Position numbers and translations under genes: made by a program. From Paraburkholderia sabiae (GTDB lineage Bacteria > Pseudomonadota > Gammaproteobacteria > Burkholderiales > Burkholderiaceae), in assembly GCF_030412785.1 (NCBI RefSeq), contig NZ_CP125296.1:1550001-1614000 (forward strand): DNA of 64,000 nucleotides, written 5' to 3'. Of this stretch, positions 54,813 through 64,000 are shown piece by piece. The notes below the pieces were generated by a model. It ran no database searches and was not told where the DNA came from. It saw only the letters and a list, made by a program, of their open reading frames with translations. Positions within the stretch are counted from its first letter, which is position 1. Each line of letters begins with the position of its first letter.

Positions 54813-55517
54813 ATGTCACTCGACAACACACGCCGCCCGTCGTGGCTGACCTTCGACTGCTACGGCACGCTGATTCAATGGGACGAAGGTCTGCAGAAAG
54901 CCGTATCGGCGATTCTCGCCAGCAAGCACGCTGCCGCGATTGATCCGTGCGCGTTCATCACCGTATACGACAGGCACGAGCATGCGCTCGAACAGACGCC
55001 GCCGCACCGCTCGTTCCGCGAAGTCGCGGGCGAGGCGCTGCGCATCGCGCTCGACGAATTCAATCTGCACGCGGACGACAACGACATCCGCATGCTCACG
55101 GAGCGCATTTCGGCGATGCCGCCCTTCCCCGAAGTGGTGGGCACGTTGCGTGCGTTGAAGGAAGCGGGCTACAAGCTGTGCATCGTGTCGAATACCGACG
55201 ATGACGTGATCGCCGGCAACGTCGCGCAACTGGGTGGCTACATCGACCGCGTGATCACCGCGCAGCAGGCGGGCGCGTATAAACCAGACCGCCGGCTTTT
55301 CGACTATGCTCACGAACAGATCGGCGTTTCGCTCGACGACGTCGTGCATATTTGCGCAAGCCCGCATCTGGACCACGCGGCAGCGCGCGATATCGGCTTT
55401 CGCTGCGTGTGGATCGATCGCGGCACGGGCCGCACGCTGTTGCCGGACTACACACCGGACGCAACACTGGCGACACTGGACAAGGTGCCGCCGTTGTTCG
55501 CATCGCTTGGCTGGTGA
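54813..55517 (+). CDS. HAD-superfamily hydrolase, haloacid dehalogenase type II
   Basis: A 234-residue HAD protein. The nucleophile Asp15 is in 'LTFDCYGTLIQWD', motif II is 'LCIVSNTDDDVI', the Lys is in 'QQAGAYKPDRRLF', and motif III is 'VHICASPHLDHAAARDIGF'. It resembles type II haloacid dehalogenases; a phosphatase role is also possible. AAAGGA precedes ATG 54813. It is followed 19 bp later by a class II aldolase gene, so the two probably act in one pathway. Confidence 0.87.
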   Translation: MSLDNTRRPSWLTFDCYGTLIQWDEGLQKAVSAILASKHAAAIDPCAFITVYDRHEHALEQTPPHRSFREVAGEALRIALDEFNLHADDNDIRMLTERISAMPPFPEVVGTLRALKEAGYKLCIVSNTDDDVIAGNVAQLGGYIDRVITAQQAGAYKPDRRLFDYAHEQIGVSLDDVVHICASPHLDHAAARDIGFRCVWIDRGTGRTLLPDYTPDATLATLDKVPPLFASLGW

Positions 55518-55536
55518 AACCTGCAAAGGACTATTG

Positions 55537-56322
55537 ATGGCTCATACGCTCAACGTCAACACTGGCACCGTATCGCGCCGCGATGCGCTCGATTCCGACG
55601 CGGTATGGACCGCCCGCGTCGAACTGGCCGCGTGTTTTCAGCTGGCCGCGCAACATGGGTTTGAAGAAGGTGTGTGCAATCATTTTTCGGCGGTCGTGCC
55701 GGGGCATGACGATCTGTTCTTCGTCAATCCGTATGGATATGCGTTCTCGGAGATCACGGCATCGCGCCTGTTGATCTGCGATTTCGACGGCAATGTGATC
55801 GAAGGCGAAGGCAAGCCGGAAGCGACAGCGTTCTACATTCACGCGCGCTTGCACAAGGCAATGCCGCGCGTGAAGGCGGCTTTTCACACGCACATGCCGA
55901 ACGCGACTGCGCTATGTCTGATCGAAGGACCGCCGCTGTTGTGGCTCGGACAAACGTCGTTGAAGTTCTATGGCCGCACTGCCGTCGACGAGCAATACAA
56001 CGGCCTCGCGCTCGATAACTCGGAAGGCGACCGCATCGCGAATGCCATGGGCGATGCGGACATCCTGTTCCTGAAGAATCACGGCGTGATGGTCGCGGGC
56101 GCGAGCGTCGCGGAAGCGTGGGACGATCTGTACTACCTCGAACGCGCGGCCGAAGTGCAACTCAAGGCGATGCAGAGCAACCGCCCGCTCAAACCCGTGC
56201 CGCACGAAGTCGCGCAACTCGCGTACGAACAGATGCGGCTCGGCGATGCGGAAAGCGCGCGGGCACATCTCGACAGCGGCATGCGGCGTCTGCGCAACGC
56301 GGGCAACCGCTTCGAGACGTAA
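55537..56322 (+). CDS. class II aldolase/adducin family protein
   Basis: A 261-residue protein. Metal-binding motifs of class II aldolases are visible as 'AAFHTHMPNATALCL' (His-x-His) and 'ILFLKNHGVMVAGASVAEAW' (third His). The N-terminal 'AACFQLAAQHGFEEGVCNHF' region fits the family. It lacks the L-fuculose-phosphate aldolase Glu pattern I could verify, so the substrate is open. GCAAAGGA precedes ATG 55537. It forms an operon with the HAD gene. Confidence 0.87.
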   Translation: MAHTLNVNTGTVSRRDALDSDAVWTARVELAACFQLAAQHGFEEGVCNHFSAVVPGHDDLFFVNPYGYAFSEITASRLLICDFDGNVIEGEGKPEATAFYIHARLHKAMPRVKAAFHTHMPNATALCLIEGPPLLWLGQTSLKFYGRTAVDEQYNGLALDNSEGDRIANAMGDADILFLKNHGVMVAGASVAEAWDDLYYLERAAEVQLKAMQSNRPLKPVPHEVAQLAYEQMRLGDAESARAHLDSGMRRLRNAGNRFET

Positions 56323-56336
56323 CCCTCACGTAGGGA

Positions 56337-56822
56337 TCACACGGACATGCCCTGCATTCTTCGGCCGAAATGTGCGCGCTCAGCGCCGTCCATCAGCGCG
56401 AGAAACTGCGCGCTGTCCATATGCACGAGCGCTTCGTGATCGCCGGATTCGAAATACACGTCCGGCTGACGCACGAGGCTGTCGTCCAGATACGTTTTCA
56501 TGCCATACGCGGTGCAAACGGGCGGCAACGCGCCGTATTCGCAGTCCTTGAACAGCTCGCGTAAATCCACTTCTTTCGCGAGCGCCAGATGCCGTCCGGT
56601 TTTCGACGACAGCTCGGCAAGGCGAACCGCGTAGGTCGATGACAGCACGGCAGCCACATAGCCCTGCTCGTCTTCGAACAGCACGGTCTTCGCGAGGCGA
56701 TCGCCGGGCACATGCGCGGCGGCTGCCGTTTCCATGCTCGAATGGCTGTACGGATGACGCACGATTTCGTAACGGGAGCCCTTGTCGGTGAGGCACTCCT
56801 GGAGCGTTGTAGACATAGACAT
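56337..56822 (-). CDS. YbaK/EbsC-family aminoacyl-tRNA deacylase-like protein
   Basis: A 161-residue YbaK/ProX-type domain protein. 'YEIVRHPYSHSSMETAAAAH', 'LAKTVLFEDEQGYVAAVLSS' and 'GALPPVCTAYGMKTYLD' are family features. Members remove mischarged amino acids from tRNA (for example Cys or Ala from tRNA-Pro). A GGAGG site precedes the start. It is convergent with the aldolase gene. Confidence 0.87.
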   Translation of the reverse strand: MSMSTTLQECLTDKGSRYEIVRHPYSHSSMETAAAAHVPGDRLAKTVLFEDEQGYVAAVLSSTYAVRLAELSSKTGRHLALAKEVDLRELFKDCEYGALPPVCTAYGMKTYLDDSLVRQPDVYFESGDHEALVHMDSAQFLALMDGAERAHFGRRMQGMSV

Positions 56823-56933
56823 GACACACCTCCGTGTCGGAAGTCGCAGGCGATCCCTTCAGGATAGGTCGCCTGCGCATGATCCGCATGCAGACATCGG
56901 TGTGATGCGCGCATGCATAAATGCCGGCATCGC

Positions 56934-57908
56934 TTACGCTGTAGCGAGGCCTTTTTCCTTCAACCACGCTTCATTGAAGAGCCGCGCGCGATACAGTTCG
57001 CCGCGATCGCACAGCGGCGTGACGATCGTGTGACCCGGTCCCATCTGCCGCGCGAGTTCGACGGCGGCTGCCACATTGATCCCCGTCGATCCGCCGACAT
57101 ACAGCCCTTCTTCGCGCAGCAAGCGATACACCATCGTCACGCAAGCCTGATCGTCGATGCGGAATGCGTCGTCGATTGCCGTGCCTTCCAGATTGGCCGT
57201 AATCCGGCTCGATCCGATGCCCTCGGTAATCGAACTGCCTTCCACCTTGATCTCGCCTGTTTTCACGTAGCTATACAGGCCGCTGCCATGCGGGTCCGCG
57301 AGCGCGATCCGCACATCCGGTTTCTGCTCCTTCAGAAAACGGCTGACGCCCGCAAGCGTGCCGCCCGTGCCCGTCGCGCAGACGAACGCATCGACCGTGC
57401 CCGCAGTATCGCGCCAGATTTCTGGACCTGTGGTTTCGTAATGCGCCTGCCGGTTGACGACGTTGTCGAACTGGTTGGCCCAGATCGCGTTGTCGAGTTC
57501 ATCCGCGAGACGGCCCGCGATCTTCTGATAGTTGTTCGGATCTTTGTATGGCGCAGCGGGCACGGGCCGCACATCCGCGCCGAGCACGCGCAGCAGTTCC
57601 ATCTTCGCGGGCGATTGCGTTTCGGGAATCACGATCACGCAGCGATAGCCGCGCGCCGCGCATAGATGCGCGAGGCCGATGCCCGTATTGCCCGCCGTAC
57701 CTTCGACGACCGTGCCGCCCGGTTTGAGCGCGCCGCGCCGCTCCGCGTCGAGGATGATGTAGAGCGCCGCGCGATCCTTCACAGAACCGCCCGGATTCAT
57801 GAACTCGGCTTTGCCCAGAATCTCGCAGCCGGTCTCCTTGCTGAGCGCTGCGAGCCTGATGAGCGGCGTGTCGCCGATGCATCCCGTGAAACCCTGGTGT
57901 ACGCGCAT
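56934..57908 (-). CDS. cysteine synthase/cystathionine beta-synthase-like PLP enzyme
   Basis: A 324-residue fold-type II PLP enzyme. The PLP Lys lies in '[14 protein letters not shown]', the substrate loop is '[12 protein letters not shown]', and the phosphate-binding loop is '[15 protein letters not shown]'. It resembles CysK but carries insertions and 'AMP'-less C-terminus typical of a divergent clade (cysteine synthase A-like, similar to fungal mitochondrial forms). ATG 57908 follows GGGGGAC; a longer frame upstream lacks homology. The reaction is probably beta-replacement on O-acetylserine or a related amino acid. Confidence 0.88.
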   Translation of the reverse strand: MRVHQGFTGCIGDTPLIRLAALSKETGCEILGKAEFMNPGGSVKDRAALYIILDAERRGALKPGGTVVEGTAGNTGIGLAHLCAARGYRCVIVIPETQSPAKMELLRVLGADVRPVPAAPYKDPNNYQKIAGRLADELDNAIWANQFDNVVNRQAHYETTGPEIWRDTAGTVDAFVCATGTGGTLAGVSRFLKEQKPDVRIALADPHGSGLYSYVKTGEIKVEGSSITEGIGSSRITANLEGTAIDDAFRIDDQACVTMVYRLLREEGLYVGGSTGINVAAAVELARQMGPGHTIVTPLCDRGELYRARLFNEAWLKEKGLATA

Positions 57909-58049
57909 GAGCGTCCCCCGTTCCGGTGCCGGGCAGCGAACGCGGCTGCCACATTCGAAGGATAGGCCTGTGGCCTGACCGCTAACAGGGGAGCATTTCA
58001 CGCGCCCGGCTCGCGGGCGTCGCGCTGGATTGCAGCGCGGTATTGCGAT

Positions 58050-58820
58050 TCAGGGCGCGAGTTCGATGGTCACTTCGTCGAGTGCGCGAAACGGTGCGAG
58101 CAGCGCGTCGTCCGCACTCGCCGATGTGATGAGCCGCCAGTCGCGCTGCAGCGGCGTCCAGTGCTGCTGACGCGCGCGGCCGAGTTTGTCCGCATCGGCG
58201 AGTACGACGATTTCCGCCGCACGCGAGACGATGCACTCTTTCAGATACGCCTGTTGTGCCGACGCTTCGCACAAACCAAAGCCCGCGACCACGCCGTCCG
58301 CGCCGAGAAACGCGCGGTCGACGGTCAGACGGCTCAGGATCAGTTCCGCGAGCGGCCCGAGCGTGCTCATGCTGGAGCCGCGCAATTCCCCGCCGATCAG
58401 CGTGAGCCGCACGCCCGGCGCGTTCGCGAGCGCCGTAACGGCGAGCAGATTATTCGTGACGACGTGCAATTCTTCGCGCGTCGACAGATGCCACGCGAGC
58501 GCGGCGCAGGTCGTGCCGCCGTCGAGCAATACGGTATCGCCGTCGCTGACATGCGCGGCGGCTGCCTGCGCGATCGATTCCTTCTGCTCGCGCTGCGCCG
58601 CCTTGCGTTCTTCGAGCGACGCTTCCGGTTCATGCACGCCAACCAGAGCCGTCGCGCCGCCGTATGTGCGCACGAGGCGCTTCTGTCTCGCGAGCGAAGT
58701 CAGGTCGCGGCGGATCGTCGCTTCCGACACGCCCAGTGCGGCGCACAACTCTTCGACGTTGGCATCGCGCGCACGGACGAGATCGAGAATCGCCTGATGC
58801 CGGTCTATCGTTTTTTTCAC
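58050..58820 (-). CDS. DeoR-family regulator of the D-threonate operon
   Basis: A 256-residue DeoR protein. The HTH is 'HQAILDLVRARDANVEELCA' and 'ALGVSEATIRRDLTSLARQ', and the sugar-phosphate sensor domain has 'LDGGTTCAALAWHL' and 'ADGVVAGFGLCEASAQQ'. GTG 58820 is the likely start. It is the last gene of the kdgT-dtnK-pdxA2 cluster and probably binds the CGATCA repeats upstream of kdgT. Confidence 0.9.
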   Translation of the reverse strand: MKKTIDRHQAILDLVRARDANVEELCAALGVSEATIRRDLTSLARQKRLVRTYGGATALVGVHEPEASLEERKAAQREQKESIAQAAAAHVSDGDTVLLDGGTTCAALAWHLSTREELHVVTNNLLAVTALANAPGVRLTLIGGELRGSSMSTLGPLAELILSRLTVDRAFLGADGVVAGFGLCEASAQQAYLKECIVSRAAEIVVLADADKLGRARQQHWTPLQRDWRLITSASADDALLAPFRALDEVTIELAP

Positions 58821-58884
58821 GTCTGCACGAGTCCGAGAATGGGGCTCGATCTTACACCAGCCCCTACACCGGCCACATCGGCGA

Positions 58885-59883
58885 TCAGCGGCGCGTCGCC
58901 AGCTCCGCGCCCTGGCGCAGCGCTTCGAGCATGCTGCCTTCGTCGACGACACCCTTGCCCGCGATGTCGAACGCGGTGCCGTGATCGACGGAAGTGCGGA
59001 TCACTTCCAGACCCACCGTCACGTTCACGCCCGCTTCGAGACCGAGCACCTTCACGGGACCGTGCCCCTGATCGTGATACATCGCGACCACCAGATCGAA
59101 GTCGCCGCGACCTGCGCGGAAGAACAGCGTATCGGCGGGCAGCGGACCCGTCACGTCAAGCCCGCGTTCCTGCAGCAGCTTCACAGCGGGGATGATCTTC
59201 TCTTCCTCTTCGCCATAGCCGAACAGACCGTTTTCGCCCGCATGCGGATTGATCCCGCACACGCCGATACGCGGACGCTCGATGCCCGCCTTCACGAGCG
59301 TCGCGTTGCCGCGTTCGATGGTGCGCTGCACGAGACCCGGCTCGATCTTGCGGATCGCGTCGATGATGCCGATATGCGTCGTCACGTGGATCACGCGCAG
59401 TTGCGGCGCGACGAGCATCATCGACACTTCTTCGACGCCCGTCAGATGCGCGAGCATTTCCGTGTGGCCCGGATACTTGTGGCCGCCCGCGTGCAGCGCT
59501 TCCTTGTTGAGGGGCGCCGTGCAGATCGCGTCGATCTTGCCCGACTGCGCGAGTTCGACGGCGCGCTTGATGTACTGATACGCGGCATCGCCCGCGACAG
59601 CCGACAATTGCCCGAACGGCAGGTCGTCGGGGATCAGGCCGAGATCGATACAGTCGATCGTGCCTTGCTCGTAGCGCGCATCGGATGCATCTTCGATACG
59701 GCGAATCGTCATCGCACCGCCGACGATCTCGTTCGCGCATTCGAGACGCTTCGCATCGCCGATCACGAGCGGACGGCATTGCGCATAGACGGATGCGTGC
59801 GCGAGGCTCTTGACGACGACTTCAGCGCCGACGCCGGCTGCATCGCCCATCGTGATGCCGATTACGGGAAGGTAGGTGCTCAT
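58885..59883 (-). CDS. pdxA2: 4-phospho-D-threonate 3-dehydrogenase (PdxA2)
   Basis: A 332-residue PdxA-family dehydrogenase. The metal and substrate His residues are in 'NKEALHAGGHKYPGHTEML', 'GINPHAGENGLFG' and 'AMYHDQGHGPVKVLG'. PdxA2 proteins paired with a DUF1537-type kinase oxidise and decarboxylate 4-phospho-D-threonate (or 4-phospho-D-erythronate) to dihydroxyacetone phosphate. The kinase gene directly upstream supports this over the vitamin B6 enzyme PdxA. Confidence 0.92.
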   Translation of the reverse strand: MSTYLPVIGITMGDAAGVGAEVVVKSLAHASVYAQCRPLVIGDAKRLECANEIVGGAMTIRRIEDASDARYEQGTIDCIDLGLIPDDLPFGQLSAVAGDAAYQYIKRAVELAQSGKIDAICTAPLNKEALHAGGHKYPGHTEMLAHLTGVEEVSMMLVAPQLRVIHVTTHIGIIDAIRKIEPGLVQRTIERGNATLVKAGIERPRIGVCGINPHAGENGLFGYGEEEEKIIPAVKLLQERGLDVTGPLPADTLFFRAGRGDFDLVVAMYHDQGHGPVKVLGLEAGVNVTVGLEVIRTSVDHGTAFDIAGKGVVDEGSMLEALRQGAELATRR

Positions 59884-59921
59884 GATGTGATCTCGTGAAT
59901 ACTGCTGTTCATTCTCGGACG

Positions 59922-61181
59922 TCAGTGCGACACGACGTCCCGTTCAGTTTCGTTGCGCAGCGTCAGCCATGCGGCGTACAACGCGTGATCGGTGCCGAAT
60001 GCGCCTGCCTTCGTGACGACGCCGGGGCAATGCGTGCGCGTCGGGTCAAGCGGCCTTGCGACGGCGACGCCCGCTTCCACTTCGGCCAGCAATTGCAGAT
60101 TGCCGATGCGCGCGGCCGACAACATCGCGCGCGCGGTCTCGCCGCCCGTCGCGATCACGCCGCCCGTCTTCGTGAAGTGCGGTTCGACGAGCGCGGCGAG
60201 CGCGGCTGAAAGTTGCGCGCCTTCGGCGGGATCGAACGCATCGTCGCGGCCGATGCGCAGCAGCAGATCGACACCCGCCTTCAGCGATACGCCGATCTGT
60301 TCCTGCAACGCACGCCAGTCGCGATGTGTCGCGCCTTCGCGCAACACGATGGGCGGCACGATCAGTTCTTCGACGCCGCCGCGTTCGCGCAGCATCGCGC
60401 ATTGCCGTTCGCTGACAGCCGACAGGCTGCCGACCAGAATCAGGATCGGGCCGCCGGGAAATGTTTCGTTGCCGCGCTTGCTTTCGGCTGCATCGTTGCG
60501 CGAATCGAGCGCTGCGATTTCGCGCGCCAGGCCGCCCGAGCCGACCCAGAAAAACGCCGCATCGCTGTGCAGCGTTGCGCGGGCGAGCGCGCGCAACGCA
60601 CGCTCGCTTTGTGTATCGACGACCAGCGCCTGCACGCCGTTCGCGGCCATCGCGCCGATACATACCGCGAGCGTTTCCGGTTCGTCGGCGAGCGCTTCGG
60701 CATCGAGCCGGTCCGTCGTCAGTCCTGCTGCTTCGAGTTGTGCCGCGATGCCGGCGGGCAGGCCCGAGTGTTCCAGCTTCCATGTCGCCGTCTGTTCGAG
60801 CGGCTCGCCGTGCACGAACACGCGGCCGTCGCGCACCGTGCGGCCTGTGGCGGGAAACGCGGGCGCGACGATCGCCATGCCTGCGAGCGTCTGAAGGCCC
60901 GCGACTTCGGCGGCCCAGTTGCCGCGCAAGGTCGAATCGATCTTCTTGTAGAGCCGCTGGTCGCGCGCGCTCATTTCTGCAAATGCCGCCGCCGTGCGTG
61001 TAGCAGCATCGTGCGGCGTGAGACGGCGCGTGTCGGTATCGACGGCGATCGTATCCGCGCCGTCGTGCGCGAGCGTGCGCGTCGCCTCCAGCGTGACGAC
61101 CGTGCGATGCCCGGCGCTCGCGAACCCGATCGCGCAGTCCGCGGCACCCGACAGGTCGTCCGCAATGATCAGAATCTTCAT
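59922..61181 (-). CDS. dtnK: D-threonate kinase, four-carbon acid sugar kinase family
   Basis: A 419-residue kinase of the former DUF1537 family. The N-terminal substrate domain opens '[20 protein letters not shown]' and has '[17 protein letters not shown]'; the C-terminal nucleotide domain has '[13 protein letters not shown]' and '[13 protein letters not shown]'. It phosphorylates D-threonate at O4 for PdxA2. Its start overlaps the KdgT stop by 4 bp. D-erythronate or another four-carbon sugar acid is an alternative substrate. Confidence 0.92.
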   Translation of the reverse strand: MKILIIADDLSGAADCAIGFASAGHRTVVTLEATRTLAHDGADTIAVDTDTRRLTPHDAATRTAAAFAEMSARDQRLYKKIDSTLRGNWAAEVAGLQTLAGMAIVAPAFPATGRTVRDGRVFVHGEPLEQTATWKLEHSGLPAGIAAQLEAAGLTTDRLDAEALADEPETLAVCIGAMAANGVQALVVDTQSERALRALARATLHSDAAFFWVGSGGLAREIAALDSRNDAAESKRGNETFPGGPILILVGSLSAVSERQCAMLRERGGVEELIVPPIVLREGATHRDWRALQEQIGVSLKAGVDLLLRIGRDDAFDPAEGAQLSAALAALVEPHFTKTGGVIATGGETARAMLSAARIGNLQLLAEVEAGVAVARPLDPTRTHCPGVVTKAGAFGTDHALYAAWLTLRNETERDVVSH

Positions 61182-62176
61182 CGTGCCAGCCCTTGGCGAT
61201 TCTCCTGGCGCGCGCGTTCGTTGCGCTGCTGATAGCGTTTCGCGACCGCCGACGTGAGGATCGGCGACATGATCGCCGTCACGACCACACAGGCTGCAAC
61301 CAGCAGCGTCGCGCTGTGCGCCGCTTCCGTATAGACCGGGTTCGCTGCCGCGACGAGCGCGGGCACAGCCGCTGCATTACCCGCCGTGTTCGCTGCCGCG
61401 ACACCTGCGACGCCCGTGCCGCCCGTCAGACGATCGGCGAAATAGAGCGGAATGCCCGTCACGATCACGACAGCGATGCCCAGTCCGATGCCGAGCAAGC
61501 CAGCTTGCCACACCTTGTGCAGATCCAGACCCGCGCCGAGCGCCAGCGCGAAGAACGGAATCATCACGGGCACGGCCTTCGCGAGAAAATCGCGCATGTC
61601 GCGGTCGAGATTGCCGAGCAGCATGCCGAGCGCGAGCGGCAGAATGCTGCCGACCAGCGTCTGCCACGGGAACGCCGACAGACCGGCTACACCGAGCGTC
61701 ACCATCGTCAGGAACGGGCCGGATTCGAGCGACATCAGCGTGTATGCGCCGACGTCTTCCGAGCGGCCGTACTGGCCCATCAGCGCCATATAGAGGCCGC
61801 CGTTCGTGTCGTTCATCGCGGCGACGACGGCGAGCGTCGAGATGCCCGCGAAAAGTCCCGACGACACCGGTTGCTCACCCAGCAGATGCCCGAGAATCAC
61901 ACCGACGATCACGGCCGCGCCCACTTTCGTGACGAGCAGCGCGCCGCCCTTTTTCATCAGATACGGCGTGGCCTTCACGTCGATGCTCGCGCCCATGCAG
62001 ACGTAGAACACGGCGAGAATCGGCAGCGCGCCCGTGAACAGCGCATTGGTGAACGAACCGAAGAACTTCGGCATGCCGGGCAGGAACGTCGCCACCAGCG
62101 AGCCGATGAGCAGCGGCACGATCATCATGCCGCCGGGAACGCGCTCGATCGAGCGCTTGATGGGGATTTGAACCAT
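61178..62176 (-). CDS. kdgT: 2-keto-3-deoxygluconate permease family transporter
   Basis: A 332-residue KdgT-type permease with about ten membrane segments; '[20 protein letters not shown]', '[17 protein letters not shown]' and '[19 protein letters not shown]' are family features. As first gene of the operon with dtnK and pdxA2 it most likely imports D-threonate or D-erythronate rather than 2-keto-3-deoxygluconate. GGAG precedes the ATG. Confidence 0.9.
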   Translation of the reverse strand: MVQIPIKRSIERVPGGMMIVPLLIGSLVATFLPGMPKFFGSFTNALFTGALPILAVFYVCMGASIDVKATPYLMKKGGALLVTKVGAAVIVGVILGHLLGEQPVSSGLFAGISTLAVVAAMNDTNGGLYMALMGQYGRSEDVGAYTLMSLESGPFLTMVTLGVAGLSAFPWQTLVGSILPLALGMLLGNLDRDMRDFLAKAVPVMIPFFALALGAGLDLHKVWQAGLLGIGLGIAVVIVTGIPLYFADRLTGGTGVAGVAAANTAGNAAAVPALVAAANPVYTEAAHSATLLVAACVVVTAIMSPILTSAVAKRYQQRNERARQENRQGLAR

Positions 62177-62239
62177 GGGAGTCTCCTGGCTTTGTCACAC
62201 CGCGTCTGTCCGCGTTTTTGATTGAAACAATCACCGATT

Positions 62240-62318
62240 CGATCAAATCGATCAGTTCGCAGTGTAGTCGCTTTGATCGGATCGCGCAAATTGGTTGAGC
62301 TTTTGCGCAAAACGATCA
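62240..62318. promoter_or_regulatory. putative DeoR operator cluster upstream of kdgT
   Basis: CGATCA occurs at 62240, 62249 and 62313, with an inverted copy (TGATCG) at 62274. Repeated short motifs upstream of the first gene are typical of DeoR-family control. The remaining bases of 62177-62417 hold only this and one hairpin. Confidence 0.55.
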
Positions 62319-62359
62319 TTTTTGGACGTGCGCATTGTCGCGTGATGCCAATGCGATTG

Positions 62360-62384
62360 CGGGCAGTCGATTTTCGACTGCCCG
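62360..62384 (-). terminator. hairpin downstream of the NmrA-like gene
   Basis: CGGGCAGTCG (62360-62369) pairs perfectly with CGACTGCCCG (62375-62384) around a 5-nt loop. No T-run follows on either strand. Confidence 0.5.
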
Positions 62385-62417
62385 TATGACCGGAGCGCTC
62401 CCGGTGCTCCCGGTGCC

Positions 62418-63362
62418 TTACGCCGACACGGCAGGATCGCGCACCCGCCTGTCACCCAGATTCCTGCGCATCCAGTGCGCCACGTCTTCGACGTCGATGG
62501 TGCGCTGCGCATTGAACGTCCGCGCCTTGTCCCACGCGACGCCCTTTCCTTCAGCAAACACGACGCGATATTTCTTTAGCGAATCGTGCGGATCGCGCGC
62601 GAGTTCCGCCTTCAGGTGCGGCACCGTCCATTCCACGCGCTCGAATACGCGGCCAGTGAATGCATCGAGCGCATCGGCAAGCTGTCCATACGCGATCGTC
62701 TCGCCCGCGACATGCACGACGCCTTTGATGCGCGGCTCGGCCAGCAGAATCTCCGTCGTCAGCGCGCCGATGTCTTCCGCCGTCGTGACCGTGACCGCGT
62801 TGTCCCATCCGCCGAGCGCCCGCACGATGCCGCGCTCGACGTCCACCACGCCGAACGACGGCTCGAACAGAAAGCTCGTGAACATGCCCGTCGACACGAT
62901 CGCCCAATCCGTATCCGACTGCGCGCGCAACACATCGCGCACGTCGAGTTGCTCGTCGAACAGATCCTGCGCGCTGCCCCTGCCGATCACGTCGTAGTCG
63001 ACGCCGAACTGCCACGGAAAGAAGCGCGGCACGCGCGCGTCCAGCGCCGCGCGCGCGATCTTCAACTGCACGCCCTTGCCGCCAACGAACCCCGTACACG
63101 ACACGACGATATCGAACTGCGCGAAACATGTGGCGAGCGTTTGGGCGGAGTCTGCGGCGAGATCGCCGGGTATGGGCGCGATGCCGAGCACGCGCAGCTC
63201 GGCGATTTCGCGTTGTTTGCCCGGATCGGCGGAATGGACGGTGGACGGACGAAGCAGCACGCTGATGCTCAATGCCGACGACGCCGCGCGCCGTGCAAGA
63301 TTGCGCAGCACGGACATGCCGAGTTCGCCTGCGCCCAGAACGAGAATGCGTTGTTGCGTCAT
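62418..63362 (-). CDS. NmrA/isoflavone-reductase-like NAD(P)-binding protein
   Basis: A 314-residue atypical SDR of the NmrA/PCBER class. 'RILVLGAGELGMSVLRNLAR' is the cofactor-binding motif (residues 5-24). 'KGVVHVAGETIAYGQLADAL' and the absence of the YxxxK active-site pattern fit either an aromatic alcohol reductase or a redox-sensing regulator. It is divergent from the LysR gene at the window end, which may control it. Confidence 0.85.
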   Translation of the reverse strand: MTQQRILVLGAGELGMSVLRNLARRAASSALSISVLLRPSTVHSADPGKQREIAELRVLGIAPIPGDLAADSAQTLATCFAQFDIVVSCTGFVGGKGVQLKIARAALDARVPRFFPWQFGVDYDVIGRGSAQDLFDEQLDVRDVLRAQSDTDWAIVSTGMFTSFLFEPSFGVVDVERGIVRALGGWDNAVTVTTAEDIGALTTEILLAEPRIKGVVHVAGETIAYGQLADALDAFTGRVFERVEWTVPHLKAELARDPHDSLKKYRVVFAEGKGVAWDKARTFNAQRTIDVEDVAHWMRRNLGDRRVRDPAVSA

Positions 63363-63623
63363 GACGCGTTACCCTTTTCGCTGCATCGAAAACGATGCGA
63401 TGAATGGCCTTCCGTTGCCGGAAGGAATCGATGGCATCGCGACTGTCGGGCATCTCGCCCCGTCGCAATGGCGTTGACCGAAGTCTAGGGCGGCACGCGC
63501 GACGCATTGTTCGTCGCGCGTGAATTCACAACGCGGGTGCGCCGAACGCGCGTCCCGTTGCGAGCTACGGCGCTTCATCCCATGTATGCTCGCGTGCAAA
63601 CGTCAGGCATGGCCGCCATTTAC

Positions 63624-64000
63624 ATGGACAAACTTCACGCGATCAACACCTTCGTGCGCGTCGTCGATGCGCGCAGTTTCAGCAAGGCGGCCGAAACGCT
63701 TTCGCTGCCGCGTTCGTCGGTCACCACGACGATCAAGAATCTGGAGCAGCATCTGGGCACGGTGCTGCTACGGCGAAGCACGCGCACACTGAGCCTGACG
63801 GAAGCCGGCGAGCGCTATTACGCATCGTGCCGAACCATTCTTGCTGAAATCGATCGTGCGGAAAGTGGGCTGCGCGAAGACACGATTGCGCCGCGTGGCA
63901 AAGTGCGAGCCGACATGCCCGGCGTGATCGGCCGTGCGGTCGTCTTGCCGAATCTGCGTGCGTTCGCCAGGCGCTATCCCGACATCGAACTCGTGCTCGG
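63624..64000 (+). CDS. LysR-family regulator, 3' end beyond window
   Basis: The first 125 codons of a LysR regulator: HTH 'AINTFVRVVDARSFSKAAET' and 'LSLPRSSVTTTIKNLEQHLG', then the start of the effector domain ('VIGRAVVLPNLRAFARRYPD'). It is cut by the window end, not truncated in nature as far as can be seen. ATG at 63609 is an alternative start in frame. Confidence 0.88.
   Translation, partial: MDKLHAINTFVRVVDARSFSKAAETLSLPRSSVTTTIKNLEQHLGTVLLRRSTRTLSLTEAGERYYASCRTILAEIDRAESGLREDTIAPRGKVRADMPGVIGRAVVLPNLRAFARRYPDIELVL

Noticed and set aside
1..64000. tRNA, rRNA or riboswitch genes
   Set aside because: No clover-leaf, rRNA or recognised riboswitch core was found by reading; a covariance-model search would be the decisive check.

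Overview
The window looks like chromosomal DNA of a Burkholderiales bacterium, most likely Paraburkholderia or Caballeronia. The reasons are the high GC content, the dense LysR/MFS/ABC-rich catabolic gene content, and a 469-bp palindromic intergenic element of a type I associate with that group. This is inference from style; no rRNA or tRNA gene is present to confirm it. No CRISPR array, prophage or origin was seen.

Region 1 (0-19 kb) is one catabolic block centred on proline and proline-like amino acids. A plus-strand operon encodes a FAD-dependent amino-acid oxidoreductase, a HutD-like protein and electron-transfer flavoprotein EtfB/EtfA. Facing it, a minus-strand operon runs from 13.7 kb down to 4.8 kb: stand-alone P5C dehydrogenase, polyamine/betaine-type ABC ATPase, two permeases, and a PutA whose proline dehydrogenase domain looks intact but whose aldehyde dehydrogenase domain has lost its catalytic Cys, Glu and other signature residues. 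An N-formylglutamate amidohydrolase homologue follows. A BetI-like TetR regulator is divergent from this operon, and the shared promoter region holds three copies of a TGAACNNNTGTTCA palindrome. A LysR regulator, a second and divergent amidohydrolase homologue, a ProC-like reductase and the PotD-like binding protein complete the block.

Region 2 (19-30 kb) handles methylated and hydroxylated prolines and is partly decayed. It has intact genes for a trans-3-hydroxyproline dehydratase/epimerase, an ornithine cyclodeaminase-family reductase, a LysR regulator, a GlxA-type AraC regulator and an enolase-superfamily betaine epimerase or cis-3-hydroxyproline dehydratase. Between them lie pseudogenes: a DgcA/stachydrine-demethylase-like gene and a FAD oxidase gene, both cut at one shared junction near 20,775; a GlxA remnant; and a methionine gamma-lyase/Lrp pair broken by an IS30 fragment.

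Region 3 (30-38 kb) carries two MFS transporters, an SDR with an altered YxxxK motif, a LysR regulator, a secreted alpha/beta hydrolase, a third MFS protein and a small exported repeat protein. It ends in a GCTTTTT tandem array and the long palindrome.

Region 4 (38.5-49 kb) is a galactoside-utilisation operon: LacI regulator, two exact operator copies, ABC ATPase, binding protein, two permeases, GH42 and GH35 glycosidases, then a strong terminator.

Region 5 (49-64 kb) holds an MHS transporter, LysR regulators, a flavin monooxygenase, a HAD dehalogenase, a class II aldolase, a YbaK protein, a cysteine-synthase-like enzyme, a DeoR-controlled D-threonate operon (kdgT-dtnK-pdxA2-deoR), an NmrA-like reductase and the start of another LysR gene that runs off the window.
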